Below, in pieces: positions 9,401 to 17,241 of a stretch of DNA of 64,000 nucleotides. Every line of letters begins with the position of its first letter. Positions within the stretch are counted from its first letter, which is position 1. The notes under the pieces are model-generated. The model was not told where the DNA came from, made no database searches, and worked only from the letters and a program-made list of their open reading frames with translations. Source of the stretch: Chitinophaga sp. sic0106 (GTDB taxonomy: Bacteria > Bacteroidota > Bacteroidia > Chitinophagales > Chitinophagaceae); assembly GCF_019219075.1 (NCBI RefSeq), contig NZ_JAHUWJ010000004.1:372001-436000 (forward strand). Reading direction: 5' to 3'. The position numbers were made by a program, and so were the translations under genes.

Positions 9401-10210
9401 GGCATATTCAATTTCCAGCTGAAGGATCAGCTTAGGAAATCCGTAAGTAGCGTGCTTGGCGGGTTTGTAATTCTGGCGCATCGTGAAATAGCGACCATTG
9501 CCCACCGCGGTGGATATCACATTGGCGGCTTTAATATCTCCCGTAACATCAAAAGTATTATACAACACTGTTTTACTGAAGTCAGTAGGTGCAGGTGTTA
9601 AACCGTAGCTGTTAATGCGTTTGCCGTTGATGTTAAGCTCGTAAACGCCAAGCCCGGAAACATAGACAGTGGCTCGTTTTACCGGTCCTTTGGTGGTAAA
9701 TGCCTTTCTGAAATAGCGGGCGGATAACCTGGACCATTGGGAGATACTGTCAAACGGGGATGCATGATCATAGCCGATCCAAACTGCTTTCCAGTCTGCA
9801 TCACGCAGCAGGCCCATACTCCAGGTAGCCGGGGCACTCCAGGCGGTTTGTCCCTTGTTGGTCCACGACTTCACTTTCCAAAAGCATTGCTGTGTGCTTA
9901 CCGGCTGTTTGCCTGCATAGGGAATATGCAGGGTGGCATCGGATTGCACCACGCCGCTGTTCCAGAGGTCGCCCTGATTTTTATCGAGCAGCGCTTTGGA
10001 GGAAGCAACCAATACCTGGTAGGCTGTTTGTTCCACATCCCGCTGGGCAGATTGCAGCTGCCAGCTAAGCCGGGGCGTGGTAACAGCTATGCCTGCAGGA
10101 TTTTGGAGCGATTCGCAGCGTAGCTGCTGAATTCTCACCTGTGCAAATACCTGTGCCGCGCAGCAGAGACCTATCAGCAGCATTGTCAGTTGGAAAGTTA
10201 TTCTTTTCAT
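6407..10210 (-). CDS. GH78 alpha-L-rhamnosidase fused to sialidase-like (BNR) propeller
   Basis: A 1267-residue protein with a signal peptide ending QVFAQ. Residues about 25-915 form a full GH78 alpha-L-rhamnosidase: an N-terminal Fn3-like domain (SLQNPAGIAVTTPRLSWQL), jelly-roll domains, and an (alpha/alpha)6 catalytic barrel with DCPQRNERQPWLGD, which carries the family's conserved acid residues. Residues 920-1267 form a separate sialidase-superfamily domain with SFPESHAATI, WFGGTKEG and four Asp-box-like repeats (SRDNGKTWS, TTDYGKTWT, STDHGKTWS, SKDGKNWS). There is no stop or frameshift at the junction, so the fusion is real in this sequence. The 4-nt overlap with the upstream GH2 gene suggests coupling. 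The propeller may be catalytic on another residue or may only bind glycan. Confidence 0.9.
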   Translation of the reverse strand: MKRITFQLTMLLIGLCCAAQVFAQVRIQQLRCESLQNPAGIAVTTPRLSWQLQSAQRDVEQTAYQVLVASSKALLDKNQGDLWNSGVVQSDATLHIPYAGKQPVSTQQCFWKVKSWTNKGQTAWSAPATWSMGLLRDADWKAVWIGYDHASPFDSISQWSRLSARYFRKAFTTKGPVKRATVYVSGLGVYELNINGKRINSYGLTPAPTDFSKTVLYNTFDVTGDIKAANVISTAVGNGRYFTMRQNYKPAKHATYGFPKLILQLEIEYANGEKQIVATDQSWKLNVDGPIRTNNDYDGEEYDATKEWTKWQLPGFNDHAWLQPELVAAPEGKLTAQMIPPVKVMQTIKPVSIKQLSTGRYILDMGQNFAGWLRIKVNGKRGEVVTLKFAESLQPDGQLYVANLRDARVTDKYTLKGGGPESWQPTFVYHGFRYVEITGFPGTPTIKDFEGQVLYDDMTTTGTFECSDPIINAVHKNAWWGIASNYKGMPMDCPQRNERQPWLGDRATGAGGEAFLFNNAALYAKWLQDIEDAQTPEGSIPDVAPAYWRYYSDNITWPGTYLMVADMLYRQYGDQQAIVRHYPSMKKWMDYMKNKYLKNGIMTKDKYGDWCVPPENLTSIHSKDSTRTTNGQLLSTATYYYLLGMMESFATIAHQEGDIAGYQQQRDSVRSAFNNKFYRADKKYYDNNTVTANLLPLYFGMVPEGQEEAVFNSLYTKIKITDKMHISTGVIGTQWLLRGLSHFQRSDIAFTLAGNDTYPSWGYMVKNGATTIWELWNGNTANPEMNSQNHVMLLGDYLIWLYENLAGIKSDNNAIAFKHLVMKPENIDGLDFVKATYQSAYGTIASSWKKRIQQFSWQISIPANTSATVYIPANDPEGITESGKPLAIATGVRFLRMEGRYAVLELRSGTYNLVADFNFRKGIVRDEFIFRRASFPESHAATIAQTTDGLVAAWFGGTKEGFKDVCIWTSHFKDGTWTAPVMVADGVLNDSTRHACYNPVLYYTPSKELLLFYKIGPNVAGWTGWMMRSRDNGKTWSKREALPEGFLGPIKNKPVLLDGKLICPSSTEKDGWRAHLEITTDYGKTWTKTLPLNDGKTVSAIQPSLLTYADGRWQIMCRSKNRTINESWSTDHGKTWSTMTASSLPNNNSGTDAVTLKDGRQLLVYNHVKPAADLKNGKGARTPLNVAISKDGKNWSAALVLEDSPVSQYSYPSVIQTTDGLVHIVYTWRRERIKHIVVDPAKLELKPIVNEQWPGFHPDDANNASEE

Positions 10211-12960
10211 TTACCGGAAAAATCAAAATATAAAGTCATAGATAAAGCCCGGGAAGGCTCTTTTTCATAATCGTAAAAAATATTTTTAGCGCCCATTGGC
10301 CCGGTGGTTTCATTGCGTTGTGTTTTAGTACCGATACTGCTGATTCCTTGCATAAACGAAATATCTCCGGGAGGAAACAGCGGCTCGTAGTTGTGCCACT
10401 GATCTGTTTTCCAGGCTGGTGTAAACAACCGGAGGAACACATTTTCTGTAGCGCTCACCACGCGGAAACTATTACCCTTCATATGGAACTGCGCCCAGTA
10501 AAGGTTTGCGTGATAGCCTTTGAATTCAGGATACACCCATGGATATTCGCCTGTTTCCGTATTGTTATACGCCTTATTCCAAATGCCCAGCTGTACGCCT
10601 TTGCGACGGTTTTTCCAAACGCGGTAAGGTCCGTCGCCCATATAGGTCACGCCGGTGATGGCGGATTCCGGAAAGCTAAAACTGGCACCTGCATAGTTTG
10701 TAAAGTAAGCCGCAGGAAAATAGTGCAGGTCGAGCCTGATCCATCCGGAAGGGTAAATCGTCCAGCGGATGGTATTAAAGGCATCCTTTTTAAGGAAGGC
10801 TGATTCCAGTATCAGCTGCCCGTTTTCTTCGCGCCGCGATAAATTAGCAAAATTATTTGTCCCTTCAACAATTAAAGGACCAGTGGTAAAAGGTATATCA
10901 CCTTTTGCATTGCTCACTTTGGTAAGTAACCCATTATTCGTATTAAATGTCAGCTTAACATCTGATACTGTTATAGTGAGCAATGAATCATTTTGCGAGG
11001 TATTGATGTTGTTATTTCCTGAAAGGGATACAATATCCGCAGCTACCTGTGCAGGGCGGCGTACCGGATAGGAATGAGCCATGATCTCACGGTCATGGCT
11101 ATCCGAAACATGTAGTTGCAAAACATCATAATTGACCCAGTCGTCCGGCAACTTTATTTGCAGTATCCCTTGCTGGAGCGGTGCAATATCCGGTGCGGTG
11201 GCGGTGCCTTTTAATTCCTGTCCGGAGGCAAGGCGTCTCAGCGTCCAGCTAAAGCTGCATTGCTGCAGATTGGTGTAGTGATAGCGATTCTCCAGTGTAA
11301 ACCGGCCATCAAAACCTGGGGCAATTTCTCTTCTTCCTATAAATACCGGGCTCCAGATTTCCTTGATGCTATAATAGCTGGCTTCTTTTTCATGATGTGG
11401 GCCTACGATGCCATCGGCGCCTCGGTGCTTGTCGGTATCCAGGGAATCGTGCAGGTCTGTACGTACCACTCCCTGGTCGGCAAAATCCCAGAGGAAACCT
11501 CCGGCGCTGAGTGGCTCATGCCACATTTGCTCCCAGTAATCGGCCAGTCCTGCACCGTGGCCACCATCAAACTGGCCGTGCAGGAATTCGGTGGGCATCA
11601 CGATTTCCCGGCCATCGTTATAGTTACCGATGCCATAGTTATACTCCCTGTAGTGCTGCGTTTCGATACCGTTAAACAACTCCCATGGATGTACCAGCGG
11701 CCGCTGCTGCGGGTCCCAGGCGTAAAACAGGGAGTCCAGGTCGCGGTTATGGCCACCTTCGTTGCCGTTGGCCCACATCACTACCGAGGGGTGATTACGG
11801 TCATGGTCCATCATTTCCTGCAACAGTTTTGTACCGGTAGGCGTATCATATTGGCCATGCCAGCCTGCCAGTTCGTCCATTACAAACAGGCCGAGTGAGT
11901 CACAGGCATCCAGGAAGTGATCGTCTGGCGGGTAGTGACTCATGCGCACGGCGTTCATGTTCATGTCTTTGATCAGCTGCACATCTTCCAGGCTGTTAAG
12001 GCGACTCAACGTACGCCCGGTTTCCGGCCGGAAGGAGTGCCTGTTGACACCCTTCATTTTCACTTTCACACCATTTACGTATATGCCATCCCGTTGTTTC
12101 AGTTCCACCGTTCTGAATCCAACATGCTCACTTATGGTATGTTGCAGCTGGCTATTTTTATATAGGGAGAAGTTGACCTTATATCGGTACGGCGCCTCGG
12201 GATTCCACAGCACCGGCGAGGCAAAGCGGGCATTTACCACAAAGCCATCGGGGGTTTTACGGCCGGTGGTACTGCCAAATACTTTGTTGTCCTGATCAAA
12301 AATAGTGACCACAAGGCTATCGCCCTGCTGCGCTGTGGTTACTGATGCAGCAAAAGCACCATCCGCTGCAGCATTGATGCTTACCTTACGTATATGCGTG
12401 GCCGGTAGTACCTCCAGCCACACTGGCCGGAATATACCGCCAAAGATCCAGTAGTCGCCCCGGCGCTCCGCTGCGTTTACCGATTCATTAGCGGAATGCT
12501 TATCTACCTTTACTTCCAGCGTATTCTTTTTGCCGTATTGCAGTAATGAAGTAATGTCGTACTTAAATGCATAGAAGGCTCCCTGGTGTATAACACCGGC
12601 AGACTTGCCATTGATTTTAACGGTGGCATCGGTCATTACCCCTTCGAATACCAGGTTGATGACCTTATTTTTCCATTGAGCCGGCACCTCAAAACTGTAT
12701 TTGTACAAGCCTGATTCTTTACCACGCACAGTGTCTTTCGCGAAGCCGTAGTTATATTTTCCAAAGCCCTGTAACTCCCAACAGGAGGGCACGGGGATGG
12801 TGGTCCATGTACCGGCGTTCATCCCTGCGGTGCAGTAAAATTGCCAGTTGACCGCATCGTTACTACCGGTACCACTGAGATATACCTTTTCCGTTTGCTG
12901 CGCCATGGCAGGCAGCAGCAACAATTGTAACCATAAAATCAAATACCAGTGTTTCCTCAT
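10207..12960 (-). CDS. Glycoside hydrolase family 2 (beta-galactosidase/glucuronidase type)
   Basis: A 917-residue protein with a signal peptide ending PAMAQ. Domain order is sugar-binding jelly roll (VPSCWELQGFGKYNYG), immunoglobulin-like sandwich, TIM barrel and a long C-terminal region like beta-galactosidase domains 4-5. The barrel has KGVNRHSF, the conserved NAVRMSHYPP and the general acid Glu401 in WANGNEGG. A likely nucleophile is Glu458 in MPTEFLHG. Family members remove beta-linked galactose, glucuronate or arabinose; which one applies cannot be told from sequence alone. It overlaps both neighbours by 4 nt, so it is translated in a tightly coupled group. Confidence 0.92.
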   Translation of the reverse strand: MRKHWYLILWLQLLLLPAMAQQTEKVYLSGTGSNDAVNWQFYCTAGMNAGTWTTIPVPSCWELQGFGKYNYGFAKDTVRGKESGLYKYSFEVPAQWKNKVINLVFEGVMTDATVKINGKSAGVIHQGAFYAFKYDITSLLQYGKKNTLEVKVDKHSANESVNAAERRGDYWIFGGIFRPVWLEVLPATHIRKVSINAAADGAFAASVTTAQQGDSLVVTIFDQDNKVFGSTTGRKTPDGFVVNARFASPVLWNPEAPYRYKVNFSLYKNSQLQHTISEHVGFRTVELKQRDGIYVNGVKVKMKGVNRHSFRPETGRTLSRLNSLEDVQLIKDMNMNAVRMSHYPPDDHFLDACDSLGLFVMDELAGWHGQYDTPTGTKLLQEMMDHDRNHPSVVMWANGNEGGHNRDLDSLFYAWDPQQRPLVHPWELFNGIETQHYREYNYGIGNYNDGREIVMPTEFLHGQFDGGHGAGLADYWEQMWHEPLSAGGFLWDFADQGVVRTDLHDSLDTDKHRGADGIVGPHHEKEASYYSIKEIWSPVFIGRREIAPGFDGRFTLENRYHYTNLQQCSFSWTLRRLASGQELKGTATAPDIAPLQQGILQIKLPDDWVNYDVLQLHVSDSHDREIMAHSYPVRRPAQVAADIVSLSGNNNINTSQNDSLLTITVSDVKLTFNTNNGLLTKVSNAKGDIPFTTGPLIVEGTNNFANLSRREENGQLILESAFLKKDAFNTIRWTIYPSGWIRLDLHYFPAAYFTNYAGASFSFPESAITGVTYMGDGPYRVWKNRRKGVQLGIWNKAYNNTETGEYPWVYPEFKGYHANLYWAQFHMKGNSFRVVSATENVFLRLFTPAWKTDQWHNYEPLFPPGDISFMQGISSIGTKTQRNETTGPMGAKNIFYDYEKEPSRALSMTLYFDFSGK

Positions 12961-14495
12961 AGCTTGCCTGTGATGGGCTGCAGCGCAGGCGCCGCAGCTA
13001 CTTTTTTACCATTGACCCAACAGCTGAACCCTTTTCCCTTCTTATATTTAGTACCGTCCTTATCCCAGATGATGGTGATATATTTGCCGTGATACAGCAC
13101 ATTATCCAGGCAGAACCAGTCCCAGGTACCGGCAGGCAGAAGGGGATGTATAGTTACCTCGTTGCCTGGGGAAGGACGCAGGCCAACCAGCCCGGTAATG
13201 ATCAGGTCATTGAAGGTGGAGTGGTTATAGTAGCGACTCCGCTCCTCATCTCCTTTGAGCCAGTAGCCTGTTTTTTCGTCCAGGTATTCACCGATGTAGG
13301 GACGGCCACGGTAGTACTGCGACTCCACATAGGTTTGTAATAACTTAAAGTAATTGCTGTCTGCGATATCGGTTTGCCGGCCGCTGTTCAGCACAATGGC
13401 CAGGGCTGTTAAAGTTTGTGCAGTGGCAAAAGGCCATACAGCACCATCCCACTCACATTTACAACAGCCGTGGCTCCGGAATGCCGGGTGACTCCGGTCC
13501 GCCGTAGTGATACCAAAGGGGGCGCAAAAGGTTTTTGCATCCGTTAAACTGCGCCAGGCCACGTTGTACGAGGCATCCGGCAGGTGGAAGTACCAGGGAA
13601 TAAACCCGATTTCTTCTTTTACCCCTGATAAGGTGTCCGCTTCTTTCAACACTTCAAAAAACTGATGGTCAGTATGCCATAGTTTGGATTGTACCAGTTG
13701 CTTTATCGTATCTGCCTTGCTGTTATACAAGGCGGCTTTATCCGTGGCTCCACCGAGACCGGCAATGGCGGCCAGTGCGCGGGCATTGCCGTACATATAA
13801 CTATTAATGGAAGGCCTGGCATTCTTTTCTTTCCGGCCACCACTGATAGTTTCCTCCATAGCGTCGCGCACATCATATTGCCAGAACAGCCCGGAAGGCA
13901 GGCGGCGCTCCTGTTCCCAGGCACTGTAATCTTTTTCCAGGTCAGGCAACAGGTTCTGCACAAATGCCGCATCATTATTCACCAGGTAGCGATTATAAAT
14001 GGCATCGATATTCCAGCTACTGTAGAAACGCAGCTTTTTCAAAGGCCCGCCGTTATTGGCCCTGTACCATACGTGCAGGTTATCATTCATGTACTGCGGG
14101 TTATGCAGCCATCTGGATTCGTAGATATGATGTCCTAACGCACTGGAAATGAGGTTATACTTATCCGCGTACGAGCGCTGGATCAGGAACTCTGTAAACA
14201 CGAAACCTTTTTCGGTTTTCCTGATATGCTTGCGCAAGGTCCACCAGCGGTAATAATATAACTCTTCAAAGTTCTGCTGCGGGCAGTCGAACAGGGGAAT
14301 ATTTTGCTGCATCCAGGCCCAGGCGCTGTCATTTGGTATTGCCTGTTTTATATTTTCATCCTCCATGGTATTGAAGTAGGAAACATAATGTTTATAGTCT
14401 GCAAAGCGCAGCACCATTGGCTTCCCGGCGTATTTCGACTGCGCATCCGCCACGCCGGACATCAGTAATAAAGCAACCAGTATTCTCCGCATCAT
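12957..14495 (-). CDS. MGH1-like (alpha/alpha)6 glycoside hydrolase
   Basis: A 512-residue secreted protein (signal peptide MMRRILVALLLMSGVADAQ). It has the all-helical pattern of mannosylglycerate hydrolase MGH1-type and GH63-like enzymes: YYYRWWTLRKHI near the N-terminus, GLFWQYDVRDAMEETISGG in the middle, and CKCEWDGAVWPFATAQTL with SRYYNHSTFNDLIITGLVGL near the C-terminus. Acidic residues in YDVRDAMEE and CEWDG are candidate catalytic groups. It sits between GH2 and a propeller protein, overlapping both by 4 nt. An exo-acting glycosidase on a side-chain residue fits the context; the substrate is not determined. Confidence 0.75.
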   Translation of the reverse strand: MMRRILVALLLMSGVADAQSKYAGKPMVLRFADYKHYVSYFNTMEDENIKQAIPNDSAWAWMQQNIPLFDCPQQNFEELYYYRWWTLRKHIRKTEKGFVFTEFLIQRSYADKYNLISSALGHHIYESRWLHNPQYMNDNLHVWYRANNGGPLKKLRFYSSWNIDAIYNRYLVNNDAAFVQNLLPDLEKDYSAWEQERRLPSGLFWQYDVRDAMEETISGGRKEKNARPSINSYMYGNARALAAIAGLGGATDKAALYNSKADTIKQLVQSKLWHTDHQFFEVLKEADTLSGVKEEIGFIPWYFHLPDASYNVAWRSLTDAKTFCAPFGITTADRSHPAFRSHGCCKCEWDGAVWPFATAQTLTALAIVLNSGRQTDIADSNYFKLLQTYVESQYYRGRPYIGEYLDEKTGYWLKGDEERSRYYNHSTFNDLIITGLVGLRPSPGNEVTIHPLLPAGTWDWFCLDNVLYHGKYITIIWDKDGTKYKKGKGFSCWVNGKKVAAAPALQPITGKL

Positions 14496-16315
14496 GGCTG
14501 GGTGGTGGTTTTCAGGTAATGAATCTGATAGCGTGCTTCCGGCGCCTTACTGTCTGCCCCTGGCAGATCGTAATCCTGGTCTGTTGGCGTATCCGCATCC
14601 GGGAACCTAACAGTATGCCCTGTACGAAATACGATGCGGTTAACTGTGGCTACCGGCGCGAAATAAACGTTCAGCACCGGTTTTGCATCATTAATTTTCA
14701 CCGTATAAAACCGGGTGCTGGTGTTAAGCTCCAGGGTGATATGCAGTTGCTCTCCCGCCTTATACTTTCCGATACTGCGATTACGGTATCCTTGTTTCGT
14801 ACATACGGTACCGGTAGAATCCAGCAGCAAACGCAGGCAGGGCGTACCTTTAGGATCGGTAACTTCTATTTCAAGGGTGCCGGTATTTGTTTGCAATGGT
14901 GTCAGGCCAAATGCCAATGTAACTTTCGTTGCTTCGGGGAATACCCGTTCTGCTTTTGCATAGTCAAATGGGTCGCTGTCGGCCAGCACCAATGCCTGGC
15001 CTTGCATAGCCACCCTGCACCACAGCGGACTGTATAGGTTCCAATAGCGTAAGGCTTGATGTGGCTGCATGTCCGCAAATACCTCCTGCACATCTGCTGT
15101 TTGTTTCCCGGTCACCGGCACTGGTATCTTACTAATCCAGATATCCTCCTTATTCATACTATAAGTCACCCACATATTGCTATCGGGCGGATGCCCGTCC
15201 ATTTCCTGGATACCCCTCACATACTGCGGGCCGTAACTTTTATAGGCGCCGCCGTAGCGCAGGGCTGATATCTCCCCGTTAACCAATAACAAATTATTAT
15301 AGGTTAATCCATCCGTGCTGGTACTAACGGCCAGGGGCCAACGAAATTCTGAAGGGTTGTAAACGGTGGCATACTTACCATCTGAGGTACGCTGCCCCCA
15401 GATCTTGGCATTGGCATTCACAAAGCCGGGAGCGCGGGTGGGATTATATTGCCAGGTCTGGCCTTCGTTCGTGGAAATGCTGGTGAGTGCATATTTCCAG
15501 AGGCCTACAGCGCGACCATCCGGCAGGTGGTAATAACTGAGTGCTTTAAAATCTTTCTTTAATGGGATCAGCTCATCGTTTCTGTCCGACTCCTCCACCA
15601 TCTGCTGCATGAGCAGGCCGTTATGCAAAATTTCTTCACAGGCTGCCACCAGGCCTTTATCTTTCGATGATTTATAAAACGGGTAGCTGGTATTTTTTTC
15701 GTTGAAATTATGGTTGTAACGGAGGAAGTAGATCGGCCCGAAGCTGCCATCCTGCTTTATTTCCCGGATCACGCGACCGACCCCGTTACCATCATTGGGA
15801 TCATCTTTCTGCCCCAGGGCAATGCCGTAATAAGCGAGGGCAAACAATCTATTGGATGTAGCAGTATAAAAGCCAATACGCTGGTGCATTACCGCCAGGT
15901 TATTTTTGGCAGTGTCCGTACGACCAGGTTTTACAAAGCCATCCGGAATTTTATACTCCGGGAACAGGACTACCGGCGTGTTCCATTGGTAGCCATCCCG
16001 GGACCATTGCAGCAAAGTTCTGCCAGGTGGCACATGTTCTCCAACGGGATTGCTGAGGTATTCCAGGTAGAAGTGATTATTCCAGTATGCGAGCATGGGC
16101 GCGTGATTATACGTCCACCTGGTAACGCCGGTATCGGCCCGGTTAGCCCGCATAGTCTGGATATTATGTACACCTATGGCGGGTTGCAGCTGACCATGGT
16201 GATAGTCTACATTTGATAACGTGGTTCCGGTATAACGTACCGTATCCTGTGCTGCTGCCAGCAAAGGCAACATACACATGGATAGCAGCAGGTTTCTGTT
16301 GCTGATCAGCTTCAT
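14492..16315 (-). CDS. Secreted beta-propeller protein, sialidase-superfamily-like (possible GH or PL)
   Basis: A 607-residue protein with signal peptide (ending LPLLAAAQ). The first ~420 residues look like a six- or seven-bladed propeller: W-rich repeats such as LLQWSRDGYQWNTP, SISTNEGQTWQYNP and STSTDGLTYNN resemble degenerate Asp boxes. The start LQPAIGVHNIQTMRANR is distinctive. The last ~190 residues form a predicted beta-sandwich (TLEIEVTDPKGTPCLRLLLD). Related propellers in pectin and arabinogalactan loci include GH145 rhamnosidases and PL27 rhamnose-glucuronate lyases, but I cannot place it in either family by eye. It overlaps the MGH1-like and GH43 genes by 4 nt each. Confidence 0.6.
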   Translation of the reverse strand: MKLISNRNLLLSMCMLPLLAAAQDTVRYTGTTLSNVDYHHGQLQPAIGVHNIQTMRANRADTGVTRWTYNHAPMLAYWNNHFYLEYLSNPVGEHVPPGRTLLQWSRDGYQWNTPVVLFPEYKIPDGFVKPGRTDTAKNNLAVMHQRIGFYTATSNRLFALAYYGIALGQKDDPNDGNGVGRVIREIKQDGSFGPIYFLRYNHNFNEKNTSYPFYKSSKDKGLVAACEEILHNGLLMQQMVEESDRNDELIPLKKDFKALSYYHLPDGRAVGLWKYALTSISTNEGQTWQYNPTRAPGFVNANAKIWGQRTSDGKYATVYNPSEFRWPLAVSTSTDGLTYNNLLLVNGEISALRYGGAYKSYGPQYVRGIQEMDGHPPDSNMWVTYSMNKEDIWISKIPVPVTGKQTADVQEVFADMQPHQALRYWNLYSPLWCRVAMQGQALVLADSDPFDYAKAERVFPEATKVTLAFGLTPLQTNTGTLEIEVTDPKGTPCLRLLLDSTGTVCTKQGYRNRSIGKYKAGEQLHITLELNTSTRFYTVKINDAKPVLNVYFAPVATVNRIVFRTGHTVRFPDADTPTDQDYDLPGADSKAPEARYQIHYLKTTTQP

Positions 16316-17232
16316 GGTTTTCCGAGTTGTTTCAACAGGTCTTTTACTAGTTTCTTTTTCACCGGCACAATGGTGCCGTGCTTGTGCCCTTCCGGCAATT
16401 CTATTTGATGCGCTGGTGGCTGAAATGTAAGGAAGTCGCGGGTTTCTACGGCTTCATATGTTTTTTTGCCGTAGGCATCGTAGTAGATGAGCCACCTATT
16501 TTTGAGCTTCACTACTGACGGGCCTTCGGTGAGCTTGTCCGTGAAAGGAGCTGAAATATTACTCCATGGTCCCAGCGGACTGCTGCCATGCGCCACTTTC
16601 AGATCCCGCTCCGGGCGGGTATTGTCCTTAAACACTAATACATATTTGTTTTTGGACTGTTGCACAATAACGGCATCGATTACACTATACCCCGGATCAA
16701 AAAACAATTCACATCTCCCAAAAGCCCTCAAATCCTTTGTGTGCGTGTAGTACAGCCGGTGATTATTACTATCTTCCTCCTGCCCTTTCGGGAATTTGCC
16801 GGGAATGCAGGCGGCCCACACTACTTTCATATCGTCGCTCTCTTTATCGTAAAAGAGTTCAGGCGCCCATACGTTCACTGCCTCTGTTTCATTCATGATG
16901 GGCAGCAGCCCCTGCTCCGACCAGTGCAGCAGGTCTTTGGAGGTGGCATGGCCAAAGCCCTTATCACCACGCCAGCTGCTGGTCCATACGAGGTAAAAAG
17001 TTCCGTCGGGTCCTTGTACCATGGAGGGATCACGCATTACCTTTTGCGTACCTACCCCAGGTTTCAGGAATACGGTATCCATATCCTTCCAGGTATACCC
17101 ATTGTAGGAATACAGGAGCCTAAGTCCGTCTGTGGCCGGTTCCTGGAAAGACGTAAAAAGGTAGGCCTTTTGCGAACAGGATGCCAGGATTATCAGTAAT
17201 CCCACCAGTAGGTATGTCAATTGTTTAGGCAT
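16312..17232 (-). CDS. GH43-like five-bladed propeller glycosidase, lipoprotein
   Basis: A 306-residue protein with a lipobox (LLIILASCSQ), so anchored to a membrane, probably the outer membrane. The GH43 catalytic triad can be matched: Asp in KVMRDPSMV, Asp in SVIDAVIVQ and Glu in KLTEGPSVV. WAPELFYDKE also fits the family. Family 43 enzymes mostly release arabinose, xylose or galactose by inversion. The length is close to a single catalytic domain with no extra binding module. It lies 9 nt after GH140 and overlaps the next gene by 4 nt. Confidence 0.85.
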   Translation of the reverse strand: MPKQLTYLLVGLLIILASCSQKAYLFTSFQEPATDGLRLLYSYNGYTWKDMDTVFLKPGVGTQKVMRDPSMVQGPDGTFYLVWTSSWRGDKGFGHATSKDLLHWSEQGLLPIMNETEAVNVWAPELFYDKESDDMKVVWAACIPGKFPKGQEEDSNNHRLYYTHTKDLRAFGRCELFFDPGYSVIDAVIVQQSKNKYVLVFKDNTRPERDLKVAHGSSPLGPWSNISAPFTDKLTEGPSVVKLKNRWLIYYDAYGKKTYEAVETRDFLTFQPPAHQIELPEGHKHGTIVPVKKKLVKDLLKQLGKP

Positions 17233-17241
17233 AGGCAGACG

